Assembly: GCF_001613065.1 (NCBI RefSeq)
Contig: NZ_BDBQ01000043.1
Span: 1 to 64,000, forward strand
DNA from: Nocardia miyunensis NBRC 108239
GTDB lineage: Bacteria > Actinomycetota > Actinomycetes > Mycobacteriales > Mycobacteriaceae
Length of the DNA: 64,000 bases
Direction: 5' to 3'
Positions 38,490 through 46,589 of this stretch are shown piece after piece; within the stretch, counting starts at the first letter, position 1; every line of letters starts with the position of its first letter. A program made the translations under genes and the position numbers. The notes under the pieces are model-generated. The model had not been told where the DNA came from, did no database searches, and worked only from the letters and a program-made list of their open reading frames with translations.

Positions 38490-39197
38490 TCACGCCGCGC
38501 GGGTGGCTCCGGTGGCGAACGGCTCCCAGCGATAGATGTCCGGCCGAGCCTCGTGGAACAGCGCGAGATCGACCGCATCCAGCACGGCCTGATGCGGTCC
38601 GGGGCGACCGAGCTGGGCGGCCGAGACCGCGAGGCGCAACACGCCGCCGCGACGGGCGGTGCGGGCCGCACTCATCACCAGCGCGTGGCACCACCAGGGT
38701 TCGGCGCGGAAGCCCTCGCCCATGCCGTGCACCCAAGAACGTTGTGCCACATCGCGTTCCAGGTCGTGGACGGCCGTCAGGCTCAGCGCCAGGCGGAAGC
38801 CGACGTCCGGCAGCGCGGCCATCGCACCCTCGGAGGCGTTCCAGCGCGGCGCGGCGAACAGCCGCGTGCGCAGCCCGACCTCCTCCATGACGCGATCGGC
38901 GGCCATCAACCGCAACCGCGCCTCGTGCCGGGGCAAGGTGGCGAATTCGGCGCGGCGGCGCTTGGTCGCGGCCTGGTCGTACCCGTGCAGCACGACCGCG
39001 TCACCGCCCTCGCGACGTTCCCGCAACCACTCCTGGGTGCGGGCGTCGTCGGCGAGCCGGTACTTACCCTTCAGCCGGGGCGCCACCAGCAGCGACAGCG
39101 GAACCTCGCGCCGGTCCATGTCCGCGGCGAATGCCTGCGCCTGCGCGCGGGTGGTGTCCCGGATTCCCGACACCGAGACGATCAACTGTGCACGCAT
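38490..39197 (-). CDS. DUF2334 / polysaccharide-deacetylase-like protein
   Basis: A 235-residue protein with the layout of DUF2334, a branch of the NodB-type deacetylase fold. It begins QLIVSVSGIRDTTRAQAQ, continues to EVPLSLLVAPRLKGKYRL, and has VVLHGYDQAATKRRRAEF and RLFAAPRWNASEGAMAAL, where the fold places its metal-binding His and conserved Arg. No signal peptide is evident. Activity on a carbohydrate is by family only. Confidence 0.75.
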   Translation of the reverse strand: MRAQLIVSVSGIRDTTRAQAQAFAADMDRREVPLSLLVAPRLKGKYRLADDARTQEWLRERREGGDAVVLHGYDQAATKRRRAEFATLPRHEARLRLMAADRVMEEVGLRTRLFAAPRWNASEGAMAALPDVGFRLALSLTAVHDLERDVAQRSWVHGMGEGFRAEPWWCHALVMSAARTARRGGVLRLAVSAAQLGRPGPHQAVLDAVDLALFHEARPDIYRWEPFATGATRAA

Positions 39198-39395
39198 ACC
39201 CGCACCCCTCTGCCGATCCCGCTCATAGTCCTACGATGGGCGCGGGAGGTGTCCGAACCGTGCAGTCCCGATGACGCGCCGACGAATTCGCGCTACCGAA
39301 TCGGGCAATCATCCGACGACCGAGACCGTCCGGTCCCATGACATACCGTCCGGTCATCACTTCGGGCCACCGCCGTCTCGCCTAGGATCGAACGG

Positions 39396-39689
39396 GTGAA
39401 AGCAGCATTACTGACCGCACTGGCAGTTCCGTTGTTCATCGCCGTACCCGTTGTGGCACAAGCGGATCCGCCGCCACATATCTTCACTCCGCAGCAGGAG
39501 TGCGAGGCGACCAAGGCCGTGGTCGACATGGAGCGCAAGCAGAATCCGCACGCCACGCCGCAGCAGATCACCGACGGCTACATGACGTTCCTCGATCGGC
39601 AGGGCGCGTTCAAGAATCTTCCGGCGGCCAGCCGCGAGCGCCAGCGCCAATACATCCTGGACCACATCGCCAACTGCCATCTGGCCTAG
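39396..39689 (+). CDS. Small secreted protein, first of two paralogues
   Basis: A 97-residue precursor: signal peptide VKAALLTALAVPLFIAVPVV then AQA at the likely cleavage site, leaving a mature protein of about 73 residues. Two cysteines (QQECEATKAVV and DHIANCHLA) could form a disulfide bridging the ends, and NPHATPQQITDGYMTFL resembles an amphipathic helix. The GTG start follows TAGGAT by seven bases, a typical leaderless arrangement. The next gene encodes a clear paralogue. It resembles short helical DUF732-like secreted proteins of Corynebacteriales; I cannot name it firmly. Confidence 0.8.
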   Translation: MKAALLTALAVPLFIAVPVVAQADPPPHIFTPQQECEATKAVVDMERKQNPHATPQQITDGYMTFLDRQGAFKNLPAASRERQRQYILDHIANCHLA

Positions 39690-39692
39690 GTT

Positions 39693-39816
39693 GTATCCTT
39701 GGCCTCCGCTCCGCTCCGGCGTGTTCGCGGCCCCCGAAGTCTCGCCGTTCGGCCCCGTGTCGGGCACTCGTTCCTCGCACCCGCCACGCGTCCGAACGGC
39801 GAGACGGGCCGCGAAC
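39693..39816 (+). repeat. Head-plus-hairpin structured repeat, copy B
   Basis: A 29-nt head (39693-39721, beginning GTATCCTTGGCCTCCGCTCC), 26/29 identical to copy A, is followed after one base by a hairpin. Positions 39723-39733 pair with 39806-39816 (11 bp); a 5-base bulge CCGAA follows on the left; 39739-39752 pair with 39792-39805 (14 bp). The loop is 39 bases. Relative to copy A, stem changes G-C to T-A (pair 2) and G-C to C-G (pair 6) are both compensated. It begins three bases after the stop of the first secreted-protein gene. Confidence 0.75.
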
Positions 39817-39905
39817 CTTGACCGTGAGGTGACGGTGACGGAGTGCACATCGTTTGATTGCAACTGATCCACACCGGCTCCGTCACCTCAATAGGCTCCG
39901 CCCCT

Positions 39906-40196
39906 GTGAAAGCCGCAGCACTCACCGTCCTGACAGCATCCCTCATGCTCTTCGCCCCCGCGTTCGCGCAGGCCCTGCCTCCACTTCCGAATCTGCACCC
40001 GACCCCCGACCAGATGTGCGACAACACCCAGCAAATCGTGAACACGGTGCGCGCACAGCATCCGAACGCCACTCCGGACCAGATCGCCGACGACTACGAC
40101 CAGATGATGGGCGCGAAGGTGCCCGGCTATCAGCTCGTCCAGGGACAGCAGCACCAGCAGCTGCTGGAGCTGATCCAGGCCTGCGGAATCCGCTGA
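39906..40196 (+). CDS. Small secreted protein, second of two paralogues
   Basis: A 96-residue precursor with signal peptide VKAAALTVLTASLMLFAPAF then AQA, and the same plan as its neighbour: cysteine near the mature N-terminus (PDQMCDNTQQIVN), helix motif HPNATPDQIADDYDQMM, and terminal cysteine (LIQACGIR). TAGGCT, ten bases before the GTG, suggests its own leaderless promoter. The pair arose by tandem duplication, now separated by 216 bp that hold the structured repeat. Confidence 0.8.
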   Translation: MKAAALTVLTASLMLFAPAFAQALPPLPNLHPTPDQMCDNTQQIVNTVRAQHPNATPDQIADDYDQMMGAKVPGYQLVQGQQHQQLLELIQACGIR

Positions 40197-40223
40197 GCCG
40201 CGCCCGTTCGTCGTGCCGCTACC

Positions 40224-42410
40224 TCAGCGGTCGCCGAGGCCGAGCGTGTCCAGCACCCAGGCGTATTCGAACGCCACTTCCTTCCACTTCTCGTACTTTC
40301 CGCTGACGCCGCCGTGACCGGCGCTCATCTCGGTCTTCAGCAGCAGGCGCGAGTGGCCGGTCGAGGTGGCCCGCAGCCTGGCGATCCACTTGGCCGGTTC
40401 GACGTACAGCACGCGGGTGTCGTTGAGGCCGGTGGTGGCCAGGATCGCCGGATAGTCCACCGCCCGGACGTTCTCGTAGGGCGAGTACGACTTCATGTAC
40501 TCGTACACCGCCGGATCCTCCAGCGGATTTCCCCACTCGTCCCATTCGGTCACGGTCAGCGGCAGTGACGGATCCAGGATCGAGGTCAGCGGGTCCACGA
40601 ACGGCACGGCCGCCAGAATTCCGGCGAACAGTTCCGGCGCGAGATTGGCGACCGCGCCGACCAGCAGGCCGCCCGCACTGCCGCCGTCGGCGACCAGGCG
40701 GTCCGGCGCGGTGACGCCGGTATCGACCAGATGCCTTGCGCAGGAGACGAAATCGGTGAAGGTGTTCTTCTTGCGCAGCGTCTTGCCGTGCTCGTACCAG
40801 AGCCGGCCCATCTCACCGCCGCCGCGCACGTGCGCGACCGCGAACACCATGCCGCGATCCAGCAGCGACAGCCGCGACACCGAGAAACCCGGATCCATAC
40901 TGGCCTCGTAGGAGCCGTATCCGTAGAGCAGCAACGGGTTCGGCTCATCCGCCGGCAGATCCCTGCGCCGCACCAGCGAGATCGGGATCCGGGTGCCGTC
41001 CGCGGCGATGGCCCAATCACGGTGCTGCTCATAGTCTTCCGGGTCGTAGCCGCCCAGCACCGCCTGCTCCTTGCGCAGCAGCAGCTCACCCGTTGCGGGT
41101 ACGTAATCGAACACGCGCACCGGCGTGATGTACGAGGTCACGCCGACCCGCAGCGTCGGCTGCGCCCACTCCGGATTGCCCAGCACGCCCGCGGAGAACA
41201 ACTCGAGCCCGAAATCCAGCTCGCGCAGTTCGCCGTAACCGCCGGATGTCAACGGCCACACCGCGACTCGCGGCAGCGCACCGCGGCGATAGGACAGCGC
41301 CAGATGGTCGGCGAAACAGTCCACACCCTCGAGCCGCACATCCTCGCGATGTTCGACGAGGGTGGTCATGGCGGCCGGGTCCTCGACGGGAGCCTCGGCG
41401 AGCACGAAGTTCTCCGCCTTGACCGTTCCGCCGCCGGGTGCGGGCACCTCGCCGTTGTGCAGGATCAGGAATCGGTCCCGCCCGCCGATGACCGCGTGCT
41501 CGGCGACGTACTCCACACCCTCCCGGCGCGGCAGCAGCACCCGGAACTCGCCCTCGGGATCATCGGATTCCAGGACCCGGATCTCGGTGGTGATCTTCGA
41601 ATGCACCCCGATCATCAGGTACTTCTCCGAACGGGTGGTGTCCATGCCCACCGAGAAGCGCTCGTCCGGCTCGTGGAACACCCGGACGTCCTGCTCGTTC
41701 GGCGTGCCGAGCCGGTGCCGCCAGACGGTGTCCGAGCGCCATGCCTCGTCGTAGGTCTGATAGAACACGTGCGTACCGTCCAGCGACCAGGTCGCATCCG
41801 GTACGGTGCCCGCGATCTCGTCGGCGAGCTCGGCCCCGGTGCGCAGATCCTTGAAGCGCAGCACATATCGCTCGTCGCCGACGGTGTCCACCGAATAGGC
41901 CAGCAGATTGCCGTCGTTGCTGATCGAGTACGCGCCGACGGCGAAGTACTCGTGTCCCTCGGCCAGCAGGTTGCTGTCCAGCAGCACCTGCTCGCCGGGG
42001 ACCTCGGTGGTGGCCTCGAGCGTGGGCGGGGTCCAGTCGTCCTTCGATCCGATCGGGCAGCGGCAGTGCGCGCCGTACTGTTTGCCCTCGAAGCTGCGCG
42101 AGTAGTACCAGAAATCGCCCATCCGGACCGGCACCGACAGATCGGTCTCCTGCGTGCGGGATTTGATCTCGTCGAAGATCTTGTCCCGCAACGGCTGTAG
42201 CTGCGCCGTGCAAGCCTCGGTGTAGGCGTTCTCCGCCTCCAGGTAGGCGATGACCTCCGGATCCTCCTTGTCGCGCAACCACTCGTATTCGTCGACGACG
42301 ACGTCGCCGTGGTGCACGCGCTGCGCCGGGACCCGCTTCGCGATCGGCGGCGTCACCACGGACGGATCGGCGGCGTTGCGGATCGGGCCGGTACCAGTGT
42401 CGAGAGCCAT
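40224..42410 (-). CDS. ptrB: S9-family oligopeptidase (oligopeptidase B type)
   Basis: Serine oligopeptidase that cuts short peptides, usually after basic residues, 728 residues from the ATG at 42410 (GGTGGAG just upstream). An N-terminal beta-propeller is followed by an alpha/beta hydrolase domain with the serine in LVADGGSAGGLLVGAVANLA, the aspartate in TGLNDTRVLYVEPAKW and the histidine in AGHGGVSGKYEKWKEV. The PtrB-type helix VHHGDVVVDEYEWLRDKED is near the start. It occupies the same place relative to the pur genes as mycobacterial ptrBa. Specificity is by family. Confidence 0.9.
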   Translation of the reverse strand: MALDTGTGPIRNAADPSVVTPPIAKRVPAQRVHHGDVVVDEYEWLRDKEDPEVIAYLEAENAYTEACTAQLQPLRDKIFDEIKSRTQETDLSVPVRMGDFWYYSRSFEGKQYGAHCRCPIGSKDDWTPPTLEATTEVPGEQVLLDSNLLAEGHEYFAVGAYSISNDGNLLAYSVDTVGDERYVLRFKDLRTGAELADEIAGTVPDATWSLDGTHVFYQTYDEAWRSDTVWRHRLGTPNEQDVRVFHEPDERFSVGMDTTRSEKYLMIGVHSKITTEIRVLESDDPEGEFRVLLPRREGVEYVAEHAVIGGRDRFLILHNGEVPAPGGGTVKAENFVLAEAPVEDPAAMTTLVEHREDVRLEGVDCFADHLALSYRRGALPRVAVWPLTSGGYGELRELDFGLELFSAGVLGNPEWAQPTLRVGVTSYITPVRVFDYVPATGELLLRKEQAVLGGYDPEDYEQHRDWAIAADGTRIPISLVRRRDLPADEPNPLLLYGYGSYEASMDPGFSVSRLSLLDRGMVFAVAHVRGGGEMGRLWYEHGKTLRKKNTFTDFVSCARHLVDTGVTAPDRLVADGGSAGGLLVGAVANLAPELFAGILAAVPFVDPLTSILDPSLPLTVTEWDEWGNPLEDPAVYEYMKSYSPYENVRAVDYPAILATTGLNDTRVLYVEPAKWIARLRATSTGHSRLLLKTEMSAGHGGVSGKYEKWKEVAFEYAWVLDTLGLGDR

Positions 42411-42513
42411 GCGCTCCACCGTAGTCGGCGGGTCCGACAGGGCTGGTCGGACCCGGTGCGGCGGGCCCTGCCGGGCCCGCCGTGGCGCTCCCGGCGGGAA
42501 CGTCGTGCCGACG

Positions 42514-42729
42514 CTAGGTCAATCTACGGGCGCGCGGGGTCACTCCCGGCAGCCGCGGGCCGACCACACCGTGGTCGCCGCGGCGAGCTTCCATCAAGAA
42601 GAACAGGGCCGCCTTGCGGCGCAGACACTGGTCCGCGGGGCAAGTGTTGTGGATACGCAAGATGTTGTGAGCCTGCTCGACGGTAAGGTGCCGGGGCACT
42701 ACCGCGCAACTGTCGAAGACGGGTGCCAT
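42514..42729 (-). CDS. Small cysteine-containing actinobacterial protein
   Basis: A 71-residue protein starting MAPVFDSCAVVPRHLTVEQA, with a central NTCPADQCLRRKAALFFLME and a basic C-terminus. Three cysteines (CAVV, CPADQC) could bind a metal or form a disulfide, but it lacks the four-cysteine pattern of WhiB proteins. GGAG six bases before the ATG supports the start. Similar short proteins occur in Nocardia and mycobacteria from memory; function unknown. Confidence 0.65.
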   Translation of the reverse strand: MAPVFDSCAVVPRHLTVEQAHNILRIHNTCPADQCLRRKAALFFLMEARRGDHGVVGPRLPGVTPRARRLT

Positions 42730-43330
42730 GCGGTGCTCCATCCTTTGTCGTGCCATGCTGTGACGCGGCGCGGGCGCCGGGCCTGGGCGGACCGGTGGAC
42801 GCTGTATTCCCGCCACGAAGTTCTGAGTTTCCGCTCAGCTTGCCGGATAAACCACACGAGCCGGATAACACGGGAGAAATGTCCGCTGTCCGCCGAATGC
42901 CGCCCCATGTGATCGATCCCATTCCGGCCGGATACCCGCGCGACCGTCCGGTTTGCCGGGAACCGCACAGATCGGGCACCTCGTCCACCACACTGGACAA
43001 CCGACCATTGCGACCGGGTCCGGTCGCGCGCGTCAACCAACCCCACCCGACCTGCCCTAATGCTCGGCACAGCGGCATGTCGACCGGAAAGCCGGGGCCG
43101 CGACGGTCCTGGGATCCCACCAGCGCCGGGCGGCGGACGCCTCCCGCGACGGCGACCCGAACCACCATTCCGGAAGGCCCACTTCCACATCGGAATAACG
43201 CCAATACGGTGTAGTCCATATCAACTGGCACGGACGATATTCCGCTCGGAATTACCCTTTTGTCTCAGGTGTTGAACATCACTATTCTCATGTGGTTCAT
43301 ATTGGGTCACGAACCAGTGCAGGAGCATCC
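42730..43330. other. 601-bp region without a recognised gene, before DUF397
   Basis: Open frames exist on both strands (longest about 160 codons) but none has coding character or a family match. The right 100 bp is AT-richer (for example TTGAACATCACTATTCTCAT near 43271), as expected for the promoter of the DUF397 gene. DUF397 genes usually follow an XRE regulator; no such gene or clear remnant could be read here. No repeat or hairpin of note. Confidence 0.6.
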
Positions 43331-43543
43331 GTGGAAGAGAAGAACCGTGAGATCGAGCCCGACGCCGTCTGGCACCGCAGCAGCGAGACCGGGGGCGTCG
43401 AGGTGGCGTTCCTGGCCACAGGCAACATCGGGCTGCGCGATGCGAAGAATCCCGACGGCCCGGTGCTGATCTTCACCCCCGGCGAGTGGCGGGCCTTCGT
43501 CGCGGGCGCCAAGGACGGGGAATTCAACCGGCCCGGAGCCTGA
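43331..43543 (+). CDS. DUF397 small protein
   Basis: A 70-residue protein of the DUF397 family, common in actinomycetes beside XRE-type regulators. The family core is WHRSSETGGVEVAFLATGN, LRDAKNPDGPVLIFTPGEW and RAFVAGAKDGEF. The GTG start has AGGAG five bases upstream. Here it has no adjacent regulator and is convergent to the mycolyltransferase gene, with 18 bp between the stops. Confidence 0.85.
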   Translation: MEEKNREIEPDAVWHRSSETGGVEVAFLATGNIGLRDAKNPDGPVLIFTPGEWRAFVAGAKDGEFNRPGA

Positions 43544-43561
43544 TCCGCGCGTCGCCGCCGT

Positions 43562-44518
43562 TCACGCGCCCAGCGCCCGCGCCACCGTTGGCCAGGAGTT
43601 GTGCAGATCGTCCTTCCAGTAGGCCCACGAATGCGTGCCGACCGGATTCTGGACGATGTCGGCCGGAATGTTCAACGCGCGCAGGCGCTGCGCGAACGCG
43701 GTGACGCAGGTGTCCACGGCGGCCTCGATCGGGACGCCGGTCAGGATGTTCTCCGCCAGTTGCGGTTTCAGCTCGCCCTCGTGCGGTCCGGGCACGCCCG
43801 AGCCGGTGGACAGGTAGATGGTCTTGCCGCGCAGGCGATTCGCGAGCAGCGCCGGATCGTGCGCGCCCCAGTCCGGGCTGCCCGGCGCACCCCACATATT
43901 GCCCGGATCACCACCGCGATTGGCGATGGAGAACATGATCGGCCACTGCGCCATCCCCATGTCCGGGCACGCGCTGTAGCCGGCGACCGCGCGGTACAGC
44001 TGCGGATTGCGCACGGCCAGAGTGAAAGCCGCCATCCCGCCCATGGACAGTCCGCCGATCCCGTTGACGCCGTTGCCCGCGAACGTGCGGTCGACGATCG
44101 GCGGCAGCTCCCGGGTCAGGAACGTCTCCCATTGGTAGTGGCCGAGATTCGGGTCCTCGCGCTCCCAGTTCGTGTAGTAGCTGGCCTCCCCGCCCATCGG
44201 CAGCACCACGTTGACGTTCTTGTTCGCGAAGAACGGCTCGGCGTCGGTGGCGTTGGTCCAACTGCTCTGCAGCGGGCCCGGATCCAGGCCGTCGAGCAGG
44301 TAGTAGGAGGGCCGGGCGTGCGAGCCGACCGGATGCAGCACCTGCACCTGCACGACGTGGCCCATCGCGGGCGAGTCGATGAACAGCGCGGACCTGGTCG
44401 GCCCCAGCTGGGTCGTCCCGACGACCCGGGCCGCCGCGGCGCGCGGTTGCCCGATCAGCGACGCGGAAATTCCCAGAACCATGGCCAGCACCACAACAGC
44501 TATCGACCCGTGCCGCAT
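43562..44518 (-). CDS. Secreted mycolyltransferase / antigen 85-type esterase
   Basis: Exported acyltransferase that moves mycolic acid between trehalose monomycolate, arabinogalactan and trehalose dimycolate. The 318-residue precursor has a signal sequence (SIAVVVLAMVLGISASLIG). Active-site regions are GIGGLSMGGMAAFTLAV (Ser nucleophile) and NPVGTHSWAYWKDDL (His), with LLDGLDPGPLQSSWTNATDA near the N-terminus. GGAGG eight bases before the ATG at 44518 fixes the start. It is strong support for a mycolate-bearing host. Confidence 0.88.
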   Translation of the reverse strand: MRHGSIAVVVLAMVLGISASLIGQPRAAAARVVGTTQLGPTRSALFIDSPAMGHVVQVQVLHPVGSHARPSYYLLDGLDPGPLQSSWTNATDAEPFFANKNVNVVLPMGGEASYYTNWEREDPNLGHYQWETFLTRELPPIVDRTFAGNGVNGIGGLSMGGMAAFTLAVRNPQLYRAVAGYSACPDMGMAQWPIMFSIANRGGDPGNMWGAPGSPDWGAHDPALLANRLRGKTIYLSTGSGVPGPHEGELKPQLAENILTGVPIEAAVDTCVTAFAQRLRALNIPADIVQNPVGTHSWAYWKDDLHNSWPTVARALGA

Positions 44519-44650
44519 ATCCCCGCCTCCATCAGCCCTGTGATCCCGAATCATCAAGATAACCCGCGCAAACAGGTCAGGGGGTGATTTGACCAAGGGG
44601 CTTTCGACTGGCAAATCACCGGCTCGAGCGGGACGCGACCGGTGAACGGC

Positions 44651-45085
44651 CTATTCCGACGCCAGCCGTCCCAACGCGCCGCGGATGGATGCGGCCAGAT
44701 AGTCCAGATCCTCCCGCGGCGGCGTCCGCGGCCGTCCGCGCAGCCCGAACCCGTCGCCCGGGGTGCGCGGAATGACGTGCAGATGCACGTGGAACACCTC
44801 CTGGCCGGCCGTAACACCGTCGGCGAGAAAGAAATTCACCCCGTCGCAGTTCACCTCGCCGGTCCGCAGCGCCGCGGCCAGCTGCTGCCCGACCCGGAAC
44901 AGCTTGCCGCCGATCTCGGGATCCAGCTCGGCCAGGGACCGCGCGGGCGCCTTCGGCACCACCAGCAGATGACCGGGCGTCATCGGGCGAATATCCATGA
45001 ACGCCAGCACATCCGGGTCCTCGTAGACGATCGATGCCGGAGCCCGGCCGGCCACGATGTCGGCGAAGATCGTGTATGGATCCAT
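44651..45085 (-). CDS. HIT-family nucleotide hydrolase
   Basis: A 144-residue histidine-triad protein. The catalytic motif is EVFHVHLHVIPRTPGDG, with the helix YEDPDVLAFMDIRPMTPGHL near the N-terminus. HIT proteins cut nucleoside phosphoramidates or dinucleotide polyphosphates. The ATG at 45085 gives the standard family length. It lies 58 bp downstream of purB on the same strand, so it may share that transcript. A second HIT protein occurs at 51577. Confidence 0.88.
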   Translation of the reverse strand: MDPYTIFADIVAGRAPASIVYEDPDVLAFMDIRPMTPGHLLVVPKAPARSLAELDPEIGGKLFRVGQQLAAALRTGEVNCDGVNFFLADGVTAGQEVFHVHLHVIPRTPGDGFGLRGRPRTPPREDLDYLAASIRGALGRLASE

Positions 45086-45143
45086 ACTGCGTTTATAGGC
45101 CATCCCGGGCCGATATGGCGACCGCTCGGCTACCGGCTCCCGG

Positions 45144-46565
45144 TTAGAGAATCGGCGCGGGGGTGTAGCGAGCGGCTTCGGGGTTGGCCTCGACCAGCTT
45201 CTCCACCTGCGCGACGACATCGGCGATCTGAGCCTGGGCCGCGCCGATGAAGGCCGAACGGTCGGCCAGGGCGGCGTCGAGGGCGGTGCGGTCCAGCGGC
45301 ATGCGGTCGTCGGCGGCCAGGCGGTCCAGCAGGTCGGGTTCGCGGCCCTGCTCGCGCATGGCCAGCGCCACCGCGACGGCATGTTCCTTGATGACCTCGT
45401 GCGCGCTCTCGCGACCGACCCCGGCGCGCACGGCGGCCATCAGGATGCGGGTGGTGGCCAGGAACGGCAGATAGCGGTTCAGTTCGCGCTCGATCACCGC
45501 AGGGTACGCGCCGAATTCCGCGAGCACCGTCAGGAAGGTCTCCAGCATCCCGTCGACGGCGAAGAACGCGTCCGGCAGCGCGACGCGGCGCACCACCGAA
45601 CAGAACACATCACCCTCGTTCCATTGCGCCCCAGCCAGTTCCGCGGCCATCGACGCGTATCCGCGCAGCACCACCTGCAAACCGTTGACGCGCTCGCAGG
45701 ATCGGGTGTTCATCTTGTGCGGCATCGCCGAGGAACCCACCTGGCCGGGCGCGAAGCCCTCGGTGACCAGTTCGTTTCCGGCCATCAGCCGCACCGTGTG
45801 CGCGAAAGACGAAGGGCCCGAGCCGATCTGGACCAGCGCGGAGAGCACGTCGTGATCGAGCGAGCGCGGATACACCTGCCCGACGCTGGTGAGCACCGAC
45901 GCGAAACCCAAGTGCCGCGCCACTTTCTGCTCCAGCTGGGCCAGTTTGCCCGCATCGCCGTCGAGCAGATCGAGCATGTCCTGTGCGGTGCCCATCGGCC
46001 CCTTGATGCCGCGCAACGGATAGCGGTCGATCAGCTCGCGCACGCGGGTCAGCGCGATGAGCACTTCGTCTGCGGCGGAAGCGAATCGCTTGCCCAGCGT
46101 GGTGGCCTGCGCGGCCACGTTGTGCGAACGACCGGCCATCACCAGCGCCTGGTACTGCGCGGCCCGCTCGGCCAGCCGGGCGGCCACCGCGACACCGTGC
46201 GCGTAGACGTGTTCGAGCGAAAGGCGGATCTGCAGCTGCTCGACGTTCTCGGTGAGATCGCGGCTGGTCATCCCCTTGTGGATGTGCTCGTGCCCGGCCA
46301 GGGCGTTGAACTCCTCGATCCGCGCCTTCACATCGTGCCGGGTGACCCGTTCACGTTCGGCGATCGAGGTCAGATCGACCTGCTCGACCACCCGCTCGTA
46401 ATCGGCGAGCACCCCGTCCGGGATGTCGATACCCAGTTCGGACTGAGCCCGCAGCACCTCGAGCCACAGGCGACGCTCCAGCACGATCTTGTGCTCGGGC
46501 GACCACAGCCGCACCAATTCGGGGCTGGCATAGCGGGTGGCGAGGACATTCGGCACGAGGGTCAC
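45144..46565 (-). CDS. purB: Adenylosuccinate lyase
   Basis: Enzyme of two purine steps: SAICAR to AICAR and adenylosuccinate to AMP, each releasing fumarate. It has 473 residues from a GTG at 46565. Conserved regions are HIHKGMTSRDLTENVEQLQI, AGRSHNVAAQATTLGKRF and the flexible signature loop GQVGSSAMPHKMNTRSCERV. TAGACT ends eight bases before this GTG, which fits a leaderless transcript and argues against the ATG six bases earlier. It is placed between TetR and HIT genes; no purC follows. Confidence 0.95.
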   Translation of the reverse strand: MTLVPNVLATRYASPELVRLWSPEHKIVLERRLWLEVLRAQSELGIDIPDGVLADYERVVEQVDLTSIAERERVTRHDVKARIEEFNALAGHEHIHKGMTSRDLTENVEQLQIRLSLEHVYAHGVAVAARLAERAAQYQALVMAGRSHNVAAQATTLGKRFASAADEVLIALTRVRELIDRYPLRGIKGPMGTAQDMLDLLDGDAGKLAQLEQKVARHLGFASVLTSVGQVYPRSLDHDVLSALVQIGSGPSSFAHTVRLMAGNELVTEGFAPGQVGSSAMPHKMNTRSCERVNGLQVVLRGYASMAAELAGAQWNEGDVFCSVVRRVALPDAFFAVDGMLETFLTVLAEFGAYPAVIERELNRYLPFLATTRILMAAVRAGVGRESAHEVIKEHAVAVALAMREQGREPDLLDRLAADDRMPLDRTALDAALADRSAFIGAAQAQIADVVAQVEKLVEANPEAARYTPAPIL

Positions 46566-46573
46566 GAACATCC

Positions 46574-46579
46574 AGTCTA
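46574..46579 (-). promoter_or_regulatory. Candidate -10 element of purB (leaderless)
   Basis: TAGACT on the minus strand, eight bases before the chosen purB GTG and inside the 24-bp gap after the TetR stop. The position places the transcription start at or very near the start codon. The -35 region would lie in the TetR gene. Confidence 0.5.
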
Positions 46580-46589
46580 CGGTTCCCGC

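Noticed and set aside
42514..42729. WhiB-type Fe-S regulator
   Set aside because: Only three cysteines in the wrong spacing and no G(V/I)WGG motif.
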